In this document: positions 18,662-26,792 of the stretch, piece by piece
How the letters are laid out: each line of letters begins with the position of its first letter
How positions within the stretch are numbered: position 1 is the first letter of the stretch
Position numbers and translations under genes: made by a program
The notes under the pieces: model-generated
Told to the model about the DNA's origin: nothing
The model's database searches: none
The model's input: the letters and a program-made list of their open reading frames with translations, nothing else
Source: CALKYB01 sp964510575
GTDB lineage: Bacteria; Bdellovibrionota_C; UBA2361; SZUA-149; CALKYB01
DNA length: 64,000 nt
Assembly (NCBI GenBank): GCA_964510575.1
Contig: CAZECN010000009.1
Location: 1 to 64,000 of the forward strand
Direction of reading: 5' to 3'

Positions 18662-18826
18662 TTAGTCTCCCTCCAAGGCAACTTCCTTGGCAATAGCTGC
18701 CACTTCACTAGAATCTGAAGTGCCTCTCTTCACAAATGAACCAACCGCAAGTGTGTTTTCTATCAGGGAAACATTTTTCAATTCTTTCCCGAAAAGCTCA
18801 TTCCCATAGGAAACTGTTTCACTCAT
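18662..18826 (-). CDS. 54-residue protein of unknown function
   Basis: Starting at the ATG at 18826, which overlaps the stop of the DUF6789 gene as ATGA, the product is a small, acidic, soluble protein (MSETVSYGNELFGKEL to the end). An open frame extends further upstream but would overlap the preceding gene, so this start is preferred; a CAGG ribosome site lies six bases before it. No domain is recognised. Its coupling on both sides (4-base overlap upstream, two-base gap downstream) argues that it is a real gene functionally tied to its neighbours. Confidence 0.55.
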   Translation of the reverse strand: MSETVSYGNELFGKELKNVSLIENTLAVGSFVKRGTSDSSEVAAIAKEVALEGD

Positions 18827-19269
18827 AAAAGCCTGCCCTGAGTTGGGGAGACGGGCTTGCCTGCAGGTAACTCGCAATTGCCAACACAGCTGGCACAACT
18901 ACAGTAGGCTCCTAAGATAACTCCATAAGACATGTGTCCTATTAAACTAACTATTACCAGGCTGATTCCTCCAATATTGCTACTGAAAAAACCAGCTCCG
19001 GTCATGGGCATACAGAAAAGCTGTGACACCAGCCAGAGAATTATTCCCCAGATCGCTCCTTTCTGAATTAAATGTCCCGGTAACCGCGGAGAGAGAACCA
19101 ATCCGAACACTAGAGGAGAAACTACTGCACCAATAAAATAGAACACAGCCAGCCCCATAGAAGGATTGTTGCCTATAGCCATGCCAATTAAAGAGGCAAT
19201 ATCAATTCGTTGGCCTATCATCTTGGGCATGCCCTGATACATCAACGTGGTGAGAACAGCGGTTCCCAT
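18823..19269 (-). CDS. DUF6789-like membrane protein, 5' end cut by IS256-like element
   Basis: The 148-residue reading has about four membrane segments and the pattern 'TAVLTTLMYQGMPKM', 'IDIASLIGMAIGNNPSMGLAVFYFIGAVVSP', 'WGIILWLVSQLFCMPMTGAGFF', which resembles DUF6789 proteins. Upstream of the ATG the frame continues as Leu-Ser-Ile-Ala-Gly-Gly-Ile directly out of the terminal repeat of copy 2 (which ends at 19286). The native start and first residues were therefore lost when the element arrived. It ends in a Cys-rich tail. Translation may resume at the ATG at 19269 with GGAGG close by. Function unknown. Confidence 0.6.
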   Translation of the reverse strand: MGTAVLTTLMYQGMPKMIGQRIDIASLIGMAIGNNPSMGLAVFYFIGAVVSPLVFGLVLSPRLPGHLIQKGAIWGIILWLVSQLFCMPMTGAGFFSSNIGGISLVIVSLIGHMSYGVILGAYCSCASCVGNCELPAGKPVSPTQGRLL

Positions 19270-19285
19270 AATTCCTCCGGCAATG

Positions 19286-19626
19286 GAGAGTGTAAGAGAG
19301 AGTTTTTTCGATTTATCAACTCTCAGAAATTCTGCTTTGAATCGGTCGTTCTATCTTTAAAAATCAGACAAAGCTGATTGTAAATGGTGGACCAGTTTCG
19401 AACAGACTTCCACTTCTGAGAAATATTTCTAACATTGAGAAAAACGATTTTCAATAGAGAATCGTCGTTTCTGAACTGCCTTCTATTTTTGATGTTTTTC
19501 TTGATAACGGAATTTTAGACTCTCTTCCAGGGTAGCTTCTTTCTTCGATTTCTTCATGCGTTTTCTCCTAATTTCAACTTTACTAGTTTAGGAAAAAACT
19601 CTCTCTATTCATAATCCCGAGTAAAT
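19286..19626 (-). mobile_element. internally deleted IS256-family element, copy 2 (right end missing)
   Basis: Shares 19290-19626 with 16715-17051 of copy 1 in the same orientation, with no difference found by eye over 337 bases. Its left end reads GAGAGTGTAAGAGAG, lacking 14 bases (CATAAAGTGTGTAA) present in copy 1, a loss explained by slippage between GTGTAA repeats. Its right end stops 11 bases into the copy 1 palindrome, so the outer terminal repeat is gone. It interrupts the 5' end of the DUF6789-like gene. Its transposase remnant points towards that gene. Confidence 0.8.
19323..19557 (-). pseudogene. IS256-family transposase remnant in copy 2
   Basis: Identical in arrangement to the remnant at 16748-16982: ATG at 19557 with an AGGAG site, 24 codons to a stop at 19483, then the out-of-frame C-terminal part ending at the TGA at 19323. 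The promoter region of the lost transposase is retained in part and faces the truncated four-gene operon on its left, so it could transcribe it. Confidence 0.65.
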
Positions 19627-19650
19627 ATCAGCTGCTGCAGGCTTGAGTAA

Positions 19651-20145
19651 TTAATTCTTCAAACCATCATAAGAATCGAAAGGCACACAAACATTCACCC
19701 TCAGCTTAAGAACTGGGTATAGCCCGCTTATAGAAAAATCTTCGTTCAATACCATTCTAGAAATCGAATCTCGTATCTCTGGGGCAGCAAGAAATAATTC
19801 TCCAAATCCGATAGTAGTGGCGTCATCCAGAAAAAGTCCTTCAAAGCGCTCATCGACCAGTTCGAGCGGACCTTCTGAACTACTATTAACTGCAGAAAGC
19901 TCAAACGATTTCAAGACCGCGATCCTTTTAGGTTCTCCCTGACCAGCTAGAATAAATTCCAAATCATGCGATATTACCACAACCGACTTATCCCATAAGT
20001 CTAAAAACGTGGCGATCTGTATAACTTTCTTCGAAAACAAATCAAGTCGACCACCAATGCGATAGCCTTCGACTCTACCACCCCAAGTATGTAAACCCTC
20101 TTTCTCAGGACCAGTCATAGCTAAAATACTAGAACTGAAATTCAT
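19651..20145 (-). CDS. hypothetical protein, 164 residues
   Basis: I do not recognise this protein. It is soluble, acidic, without signal peptide or membrane segment, and has alternating hydrophobic beta-type stretches (VVVISHDLEFILAG, KRIAVLKSFELSAV, GLYPVLKLRVNVCVPF). A GGAGAGGG site precedes the ATG at 20145. Its stop lies 25 bases from the broken edge of IS256-like copy 2, so the C-terminus may have been altered when the element was truncated. No functional link to neighbours is seen. Confidence 0.6.
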   Translation of the reverse strand: MNFSSSILAMTGPEKEGLHTWGGRVEGYRIGGRLDLFSKKVIQIATFLDLWDKSVVVISHDLEFILAGQGEPKRIAVLKSFELSAVNSSSEGPLELVDERFEGLFLDDATTIGFGELFLAAPEIRDSISRMVLNEDFSISGLYPVLKLRVNVCVPFDSYDGLKN

Positions 20146-20503
20146 TAAAAACCCTCTCCTCTTCTACCATGGAGCCTAAAGTATAGCAGAAGCTGATATA
20201 AAATTCTTCTCCATCGGCAACCTATAAGTCTCTTTATTCTAAAGGTATATACGCCATCTACTTTTAATTCCGGCTTTTCTAGGAATTAATTAGCTTGGTA
20301 ATTTAAACCACTTAATATCTAATTGTTTAAAACAATAAATAAAAACTGAACTTTTTTGCTCTACTAGTGATTTTTGCTAACACTCCGTGTAGAACTTTTC
20401 ACTTTTAGCAGGACAGGTTATCTAACCCCTTTGTTTTATATTTTTAAACTCACGAAACTAAAAACTCTTTGTCTTCAAGCTGGTCAAAATAAGGATGAAT
20501 CAC
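20146..20503. promoter_or_regulatory. divergent intergenic region, no gene seen
   Basis: This AT-rich stretch of 358 bases separates the leftward hypothetical gene from the rightward lipoprotein gene and must contain both promoters. I found no open frame, RNA gene, or convincing inverted repeat in it. Confidence 0.4.
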
Positions 20504-21058
20504 ATGAAAAGTAGCTACATAAATCACAAATATTTACCTCTCACACTACTCCTTTTACATGGAATCTTTGGGTGCGGAAGCGGAAGCAACAGCGACGAAG
20601 GGCAGGACCCAGTGGTCTCCATGGAAGACAGTCTGGAGGAAAGCAATGAAATTTTTACAGAAGGAAATGACGAACAACTTCTAACTGACTTTTCTCCGAT
20701 CACTGGAGACTGGAGTGGAGTTCTCACTCAACAAAGCGAAGTTTGTAGTGATGGCTCGAGCTCTTTCAGCAGGGTTGAAAGTGAGACAATCCAAGCTGAT
20801 TTTATGATAATCGGCGCAGATGACTTTGGTCAGTCAGGAACACTAAGGTTCCAGAACTGCCTCTACAATGGAATACGAGGAACTATTTTTGAAATAGAAT
20901 TTCAAACCTCAGATGACGGCTGTCCTGAGGCGGTCGAATTTTTAAATATCGGTGGTGACACACTGACTGCAGTCACTCGGCCTGCTCCACCTGAAGTTGA
21001 TCCTGGGGCTTCCTTAACCTGCAGCAGAACTTTTGTAGGTGAAGTGGTTCGTCAGTAG
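20504..21058 (+). CDS. hypothetical lipoprotein
   Basis: From the ATG at 20504 the protein has a basic n-region, a leucine-rich h-region (YLPLTLLLLHGIFG) and a lipobox IFG-Cys, followed by Gly/Ser, then a highly acidic linker. The ribosome site AAGGA at 20491-20495 overlaps an earlier ATG (20495) and is correctly spaced only for 20504, which decides the start. The remaining roughly 120 residues look like a small beta domain with four cysteines. Family unknown. A strong hairpin follows. Confidence 0.75.
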   Translation: MKSSYINHKYLPLTLLLLHGIFGCGSGSNSDEGQDPVVSMEDSLEESNEIFTEGNDEQLLTDFSPITGDWSGVLTQQSEVCSDGSSSFSRVESETIQADFMIIGADDFGQSGTLRFQNCLYNGIRGTIFEIEFQTSDDGCPEAVEFLNIGGDTLTAVTRPAPPEVDPGASLTCSRTFVGEVVRQ

Positions 21059-21079
21059 AAGCACTTCCTAAAAATAGCA

Positions 21080-21118
21080 AACTCTCGATTTGGTGTTAGG
21101 TAAACCAAATCGAGAGTT
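21080..21118. terminator. bidirectional hairpin terminator
   Basis: AACTCTCGATTTGG and CCAAATCGAGAGTT form a perfect 14-bp stem with an 11-base loop between the convergent lipoprotein and Ni-SOD genes. On the minus strand a TATTTTT run follows, so it most likely ends the sodN transcript; it may also stop the lipoprotein transcript. Confidence 0.7.
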
Positions 21119-21148
21119 CTTGAATCTATTCTATAGCCAGCTAAGAAG

Positions 21149-21601
21149 TTATTTGTAGAGCGAAGCAATTCCTGCAACTGCTTTCTTTAGCCTGGCTACT
21201 GAGCTCGAATCTGCTCCTTGCTTTGCTTTCATGGCTGCGACCATAACTTCATGGTGACTGGCTAGGCTAGATAGATACTTGCTCTGGTCGGCTTTAGCAT
21301 CTGCCGGTTGCTTAACTCTCTGGGCCAAAAAATAGTCTGAAACCATCTCGATAATTTTCTCGGCGTGCTGTTCCTTGACCACCACCCATCTAGTTCTCTG
21401 ATTCACTGACTGCGCATCAGACTTACCAGAAAGCTCATTAATTAGTTTAATTGCCTTTTCTATAGTCGTAATATTCTCCTCAAGCTCAGAAACCCGAGCC
21501 GCGTCATCAAATATTCCACAAGGCACCTGGCAATGAGCGAAAACATGTGTAGGCAAAAACAAGAACATGAAAAAAGCGAGGACAAAGGCTGATTTTCTCA
21601 T
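21149..21601 (-). CDS. sodN: nickel superoxide dismutase with Sec-type signal peptide
   Basis: Ni-SOD disproportionates superoxide with a nickel ion held by the N-terminal His-Cys-x-x-Pro-Cys-Gly hook. Here that hook, HCQVPCGIFD, starts at residue 23, straight after a typical signal peptide (RKSAFVLAFFMFLFLPTHVFA). Cleavage by signal peptidase after VFA would leave His as residue 1, exactly what the nickel site needs. In Streptomyces the leader is instead a short propeptide cut by a dedicated protease. The mature part is about 128 residues, helical, close to the usual size. Relative to the classic hook, positions 3 (Asp to Gln), 9 (Tyr to Phe) and 11 (Pro to Asp) differ. No sodX-like protease gene is near. 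Confidence 0.88.
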   Translation of the reverse strand: MRKSAFVLAFFMFLFLPTHVFAHCQVPCGIFDDAARVSELEENITTIEKAIKLINELSGKSDAQSVNQRTRWVVVKEQHAEKIIEMVSDYFLAQRVKQPADAKADQSKYLSSLASHHEVMVAAMKAKQGADSSSVARLKKAVAGIASLYK

Positions 21602-21717
21602 TTAGTAAACTCCAATCAAAAGGTTTCAATTTTCAGCAGTTTAGAGTAGTTCTCTAGCTGTTAAATTAGTTAAAGTATGAACTGGTTTTTTTCCGAATAA
21701 TCAATAGCTTAGAAATA

Positions 21718-24189
21718 ATGACCGAGTCCAATAACTCTCAAACAATCGCCGACAACTTCCGCCGCTGGGGATATTTACAAGCCAATCTTGATGTTTTTGG
21801 TAGGTTGGCGCCGACCCCTCACAAATACCTAGACGAAGCCTCTGGCTCAGAAGCAGAGAAACTTAGAGAAATTTACTGCGGCAAGATTGGTGCCGAGTTC
21901 ATGCACATACCAATTCCTGAGCGCGCGGAGTGGGTGGCAGCTCGTATGGAAGAGCTTAATCCCAATCTCGAAGACAAGTTCATCTTCGAAAGAATCATGA
22001 AAGCCGAGCTTTTGGAAAAGTTCATTCATACCCGTTACGTGGGTAACAAACGCTTTTCGCTAGATGGTCTAGCAATGATGATTCCACTAATGGATTCAAT
22101 TCTTGAGCAAGCGGGACAGCATGGTTTCACAACGGTGATGATCGGAATGAGTCACCGGGGTCGCTTGAATACGATGGTTCATATTGTTGGAACCAAACCG
22201 ATGAATATCTTTGCTGGGTTTGAAGATGTAGATCCTAGAAGTGTTCTAGGAAGTGGTGATGTAAAGTACCATAAAGGTGCAACTGGCCCTTACACGACAC
22301 AAGCTGGGAAAACCATTAATGTTCATCTTGCTTCTAACCCCAGTCACTTGGAAGCCATCAACCCTGTAGTGATGGGAAGAACGCGTGCTCGTCAAAGAAG
22401 AATAGGTGACCGCAGAGGAAGAAAAGTCTTAGCTATCGTTCTACATGGTGATGCTGCATTTGCAGGACAGGGAATAAATGCAGAGACCCTAAACTTCATG
22501 GGCATTGATGGTTTTGATATTGGCGGGACGGTTCATATCGTGGTCAATAACTTGGTTGGCTTTACTGCTAAACCCCAATCTCTTTACGGTCAAAAGTTCT
22601 GTACCAATGTTGCAAAAAGACTTCCCGTTCCTATTTTTCATGTCAACGGTGAGTTTCCTAAAGAAGTAATTAAGACCGGAGCAATGGCAATGGACTATCG
22701 CTCGAAGTTCAAGACCGATGTGGTTATTGACTTGATCGGTTACCGTCGATACGGGCACAGCGAAATTGATGACCCAACTCTTACCCAGCCTGTTCTTTAT
22801 GAAAAAATTGTTTCACATCCCTTACTATATCAAAGGTTTGGTGAAGACATTGGCCTAACGGAAGAACAAGTCAAAACTCATGAGTCCTCCTACATAGAAG
22901 AACTGGATGCGGCTCTTGAACGTGGGAGAAAAATTGAAAAGCAACCTTCATTAGCACAGCTGCCAGAGCACTGGGACAGTTACGTCGGTGAGTTTTACTC
23001 CCCTGAATTGGAAGTTGATACCTCCGTAGCTGAGGACGTCATTGAAAAAATAGCTAAATGCGTTTCAACTCTACCAGAAGGTTTCAAACAACACCGAAAA
23101 CTCGGACGAGGACTGACAGATCGACTAAAAATGGGCATGGCTGAAAAACCAATAGACTGGGGCATGGCCGAACAGTTGGCCTTTGGCTCACTACTTTGGG
23201 AATCCGTCCCAGTTAGGTTAGTGGGTCAGGACAGTAGACGAGGAACGTTTAACCATCGCCAATCGGTTAACTTTGATATCGAAAGCGCTGAAGAATATAT
23301 GCCTCTTCGCAACCTTCACCCAGACCAAGGGACTTTTGATGTTTTCGACTCAATGCTCTCAGAGGCTGCAGCTCTTGGTTTTGAATATGGTTATAGCCGA
23401 GAATACCCTGATGGTTTAGTTCTTTGGGAAGCTCAGTTTGGAGACTTTGCTAACGGTGCTCAAATAATTTTTGACCAATTTATTAGTGCAGCAGAAGATA
23501 AGTGGCATTTACTCTCAGGTGTAGTGATGCTTCTACCTCATGGTTATGAAGGACAAGGCCCTGAACACTCGAGTGCTAGAGTAGAAAGGTTCTTACAATT
23601 ATGCGCTGAGGATAATATGCAAGTGGTTTATCCTTCCACGGCTTCCCAATATTTTCATGTTTTAAGACGTCAAGTACTTAGACGTTGGAGAAAACCTCTC
23701 GTTGTATTTACTCCAAAGAGTATGCTCAGAAATCCTGCAGCAGCAAGTGAACGCTCTGAGTTTACTGATGGTGGCTTCAAGAACGTATTGGATGACCAAC
23801 CGGGCTTTGAAAATGCAACTAGAATTATCTTTTGCTCCGGCAAAATAGTTCATGAACTTAGAAAAGAAAGAGAGAAAAAAGGCGCCAATGACGTTGCTGT
23901 TGTTAGCTTGGAACAGATGTATCCGTTTCCTGAACAGGAAATTAGAGAGTTGCTTGCGAAGTATGAAAACTACCAGTCAATAACCTGGGTTCAAGAAGAA
24001 CCATCTAATATGGGTGCACTATTCTACGTGAGACCATTGCTTGAGAGAATAGCTGGAGGCAAACCTGTTTCGACTGTAAGAAGGTCTGAAAGTGCTAGTC
24101 CCTCTACTGGTTCCCCTAAAGCTCATGCTCTAGAACAAGAGGCTATATTAAAAATGGCTTTCGCAAAGCATACGACAACAGCAAGCTAA
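21718..24189 (+). CDS. sucA: 2-oxoglutarate dehydrogenase E1 component
   Basis: Thiamine-diphosphate enzyme that decarboxylates 2-oxoglutarate in the TCA cycle. The 823-residue protein contains MSHRGRLNTMVHIVG, HLASNPSHLEAINPVVMGRTRARQ and the ThDP motif GDAAFAGQGINAETLN...NN, then HGYEGQGPEHSSARVERFLQ in the pyrimidine-binding half. At 823 residues it is about 100 shorter than E. coli SucA, lacking much of the N-terminal E2-binding arm and starting almost directly with the structured core (RRWGYLQANLDVFGRL). No sucB or lpd gene lies beside it; a DUF72 gene follows nine bases on. Confidence 0.93.
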   Translation: MTESNNSQTIADNFRRWGYLQANLDVFGRLAPTPHKYLDEASGSEAEKLREIYCGKIGAEFMHIPIPERAEWVAARMEELNPNLEDKFIFERIMKAELLEKFIHTRYVGNKRFSLDGLAMMIPLMDSILEQAGQHGFTTVMIGMSHRGRLNTMVHIVGTKPMNIFAGFEDVDPRSVLGSGDVKYHKGATGPYTTQAGKTINVHLASNPSHLEAINPVVMGRTRARQRRIGDRRGRKVLAIVLHGDAAFAGQGINAETLNFMGIDGFDIGGTVHIVVNNLVGFTAKPQSLYGQKFCTNVAKRLPVPIFHVNGEFPKEVIKTGAMAMDYRSKFKTDVVIDLIGYRRYGHSEIDDPTLTQPVLYEKIVSHPLLYQRFGEDIGLTEEQVKTHESSYIEELDAALERGRKIEKQPSLAQLPEHWDSYVGEFYSPELEVDTSVAEDVIEKIAKCVSTLPEGFKQHRKLGRGLTDRLKMGMAEKPIDWGMAEQLAFGSLLWESVPVRLVGQDSRRGTFNHRQSVNFDIESAEEYMPLRNLHPDQGTFDVFDSMLSEAAALGFEYGYSREYPDGLVLWEAQFGDFANGAQIIFDQFISAAEDKWHLLSGVVMLLPHGYEGQGPEHSSARVERFLQLCAEDNMQVVYPSTASQYFHVLRRQVLRRWRKPLVVFTPKSMLRNPAAASERSEFTDGGFKNVLDDQPGFENATRIIFCSGKIVHELRKEREKKGANDVAVVSLEQMYPFPEQEIRELLAKYENYQSITWVQEEPSNMGALFYVRPLLERIAGGKPVSTVRRSESASPSTGSPKAHALEQEAILKMAFAKHTTTAS

Positions 24190-24198
24190 AACTCTCCA

Positions 24199-25134
24199 AT
24201 GGACTACAACCTCGAGCTGGCCGAAAAATTACCGGCGCAAGTTCTGTTCGGGACCAGCTCTTGGACCTATCCGGGTTGGAAAGGCTCAGTATACAGTCGC
24301 GACTACAAGAGTGAAAAAGCTTTTAAGGCGGGCAGCCTGGAAGAGTATTGTCAATTTCCTTGGTTTAGAACTGTTGGCATCGATAGCAGTTTTTACGGAC
24401 CACTCAAAGAAAAGACCCTAGCGAACTACAGCAAACAAGTTCCAAACAATTTCAAATGGGTTTCCAAGGTTTGGGAGCGAATTACCATCCCAGTATTCCC
24501 CAAGCATGCTCGCTATGGCTCAGCAGCCGGCAAAACTAATCCTGACTTCCTTTCCTCTGCATTATTCAACAGAGAAGTCTTGGGCCCCTACAAAGACAAT
24601 CCATCTTTCAAAAAACACTGTGGCCCAATGGTTTTCCAGTTTCAAAACATAACTGGAGAAATGAGTTCCAAGTCAGATATCTTCTTTGATAAACTGGACC
24701 GCTTCTTATCAAAAATCGATCCCAGTTTTAATTATGCTACCGAAATTAGAAATAAGAACTTTCTGGTAGCCGACTACTTCTCAATATTGAACAAAAATTC
24801 AGCGACCCATTGTTTCAACCATTGGAGCTACATGCCTCCACTGATTGACCAAATGAAGGCTGCAGCAATGGCTGGTGGCTTGAGGGCTCCATTTTTTGTG
24901 GCAAGAATTCTTACTCCTCTTGGGTTAAACTATGGAGAAGCCGTTGGTAAGTTTCAACCTTACGACAACATTAAGCTAAAAAATCAGTCGATGAGAGAAG
25001 ACGTTGTTCGCTTAGCCAAGCGTGCCATCGAGAAAAAATCAAAAGCCTACATCATAGTAAACAATCGCTCAGAAGGTCATTCTCCTGGTACTATTTCAGA
25101 AATTGGCTCAGACCTCGTCACAAACCAAGCTTAA
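24199..25134 (+). CDS. DUF72 (YecE-like) protein
   Basis: A 311-residue TIM-barrel protein of the DUF72/YecE family. FGTSSWTYPGWKGSVY at the start, the IDSSFYGPLK strand and PMVFQFQN, EIRNKNF and YIIVNNRSEGHSP segments are characteristic. The biochemical role of the family is not established. It follows sucA by nine bases and is likely translated from the same mRNA. Confidence 0.88.
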   Translation: MDYNLELAEKLPAQVLFGTSSWTYPGWKGSVYSRDYKSEKAFKAGSLEEYCQFPWFRTVGIDSSFYGPLKEKTLANYSKQVPNNFKWVSKVWERITIPVFPKHARYGSAAGKTNPDFLSSALFNREVLGPYKDNPSFKKHCGPMVFQFQNITGEMSSKSDIFFDKLDRFLSKIDPSFNYATEIRNKNFLVADYFSILNKNSATHCFNHWSYMPPLIDQMKAAAMAGGLRAPFFVARILTPLGLNYGEAVGKFQPYDNIKLKNQSMREDVVRLAKRAIEKKSKAYIIVNNRSEGHSPGTISEIGSDLVTNQA

Positions 25135-25269
25135 TCGGTTTAAGCTTTCGTAATTAAAAGAGTTTTTTTAGCGTCAGAGTGCATGCAACCAGGCATAACA
25201 AGCTAAACAGGTTTTTAGATCAATCACCTGAAATATCAATATGAACCGAAATCTCTCAAGGGTGAAGTT

Positions 25270-26661
25270 GTGTCTGACTTACTTGCGGCAGAAAATGGAA
25301 ATAAGAAAAGTGATACGAAGCCAACTCAGAGCTCCGGCAATCGGCTATCTCTTCCTCAAAAAACTTTCCCTCTCTTAATTAACAGTGACACTCAAGTAGA
25401 TCCATTGCTCAATCAATTTAATCTAAAATACAAAGGAATGTCTCCTGATAAACTCTTTGACGCCCATATATCAATTGTTGGATTTGGCACACCTTCCCAA
25501 ATAGAGGCTGGGCAAAAAATAACAAACAAAGCGATACAGGAACTAAGCCGAGATGAATTCAGACAATACCTAAAACATTCACTGAGTCATCATCACGTAC
25601 TCGCTTCGGTTGGCCGAGGAGAGTACAGACACTACAGAGTAGACCAAGAAGCTCCACGAAAGCTTTCAGATTTTCCAATCCTTCAAGAACTTTTTACCAG
25701 TTTGATCTCAAAAGAAGAAATGAATGAACTAAGACCTTCATTTCAAATGCTCGATAAATCAATCGAAGAGCTTGCTGGGGCCAGTAAGGGAACAGGAAAT
25801 CCCTATCTAGGGTTTCGCTGGCCAGGAACTCCTGGTGTATTTCTTAAAACCCGTGAAAGCTCGATAGTGGCAAACGAACTCTCCCATTCTGCATTTGAAT
25901 CAATATTTTCAAAAAACCCTAAAATGCAATCATATCTGGGCAAAGCTTCTCCAGACCATCTTTATTCTGGCACCCTTAAACAAATCAATGAACTCGTTTC
26001 AGATACTGCGTCGTTGAACTACAACGCCGATCTAAGTGACCCAGAGGTGGAGCGACAGGTTAGAAAAGAGATTGAGAGAATATATAGCATAGGCCTTAAC
26101 TACAGTTTACCCAAAGATCGCTATCAAGAACTGCTTGGAGACCAGTCCTTTGAGGTGGTTCGGGACTCGTATTTCATGACAACCCGTTTCATGGTTGAAA
26201 GCGTCAGGGATATTTTGATTTCAAAGGATATTCCAGACCTTGAAGTCATAGAGAGAACAACTGTTCCGCCATACGTTCAGACTTCTCGGGAATTCTATCA
26301 AGCTAGGGAAGCTTCAACGGCTCAAATTGATAATTTCACGATAGAAGATCTTGAGCTTATCAGACTAAGGTATAGAGAACAGGCTAAGGAAAGTCTTAGG
26401 GAGGTGATGTCTCTAAAGCAAGAGGTAGACTTGGGCTTAGAGCAGATTGTTAAAGTTGCGGACGGAACAAAAGCAAGTCAGGAAGATATCGAACTAGCTC
26501 AAACTTTCTTAAAGAAGTTTGAATTCTACAACGGAGAGATCGACGGAATCTGGGGCTCTCAGTCAAAAGAGGCTGCAAAAGATCTAATTCTTAGCACTAA
26601 GGTTAGTACAACTCTAAATAGAAGAGCACTTCCATCAATAGATAATCTTCCTTCCAACTAA
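25270..26661 (+). CDS. hypothetical protein with C-terminal peptidoglycan-binding-like domain
   Basis: A 463-residue protein starting at GTG 25270 behind AAGGGTG. Only the end is recognisable: AQTFLKKFEFYNGEIDGIWGSQSKEAAKDL (about residues 411-440) matches PG_binding_1. The N-terminal 40 residues are polar and disordered-looking; no signal peptide. The middle contains VANELSHSAFESIF, an E-x-x-H pattern without the first His of HEXXH, so a metallopeptidase cannot be claimed. It shares with the 8106-9050 protein the combination of a murein-binding domain and a missing signal peptide. Function unknown. Confidence 0.6.
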   Translation: MSDLLAAENGNKKSDTKPTQSSGNRLSLPQKTFPLLINSDTQVDPLLNQFNLKYKGMSPDKLFDAHISIVGFGTPSQIEAGQKITNKAIQELSRDEFRQYLKHSLSHHHVLASVGRGEYRHYRVDQEAPRKLSDFPILQELFTSLISKEEMNELRPSFQMLDKSIEELAGASKGTGNPYLGFRWPGTPGVFLKTRESSIVANELSHSAFESIFSKNPKMQSYLGKASPDHLYSGTLKQINELVSDTASLNYNADLSDPEVERQVRKEIERIYSIGLNYSLPKDRYQELLGDQSFEVVRDSYFMTTRFMVESVRDILISKDIPDLEVIERTTVPPYVQTSREFYQAREASTAQIDNFTIEDLELIRLRYREQAKESLREVMSLKQEVDLGLEQIVKVADGTKASQEDIELAQTFLKKFEFYNGEIDGIWGSQSKEAAKDLILSTKVSTTLNRRALPSIDNLPSN

Positions 26662-26792
26662 TTCACTAACGAACTCGCTGAGATTTTTGATTTTTTTCAC
26701 AGTTTCAACTACTTATCAATTCCAAGCTTGCCGAGAAGATAAACAATGATTATTGAACAACTAGCAGCAAAGAAATTCTTAAGGTTCAGCAG

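Noticed and set aside
25270..26661. Metallopeptidase motif in the hypothetical PG-binding protein
   Set aside because: The sequence is N-E-L-S-H, not H-E-x-x-H, so a zinc peptidase cannot be supported.
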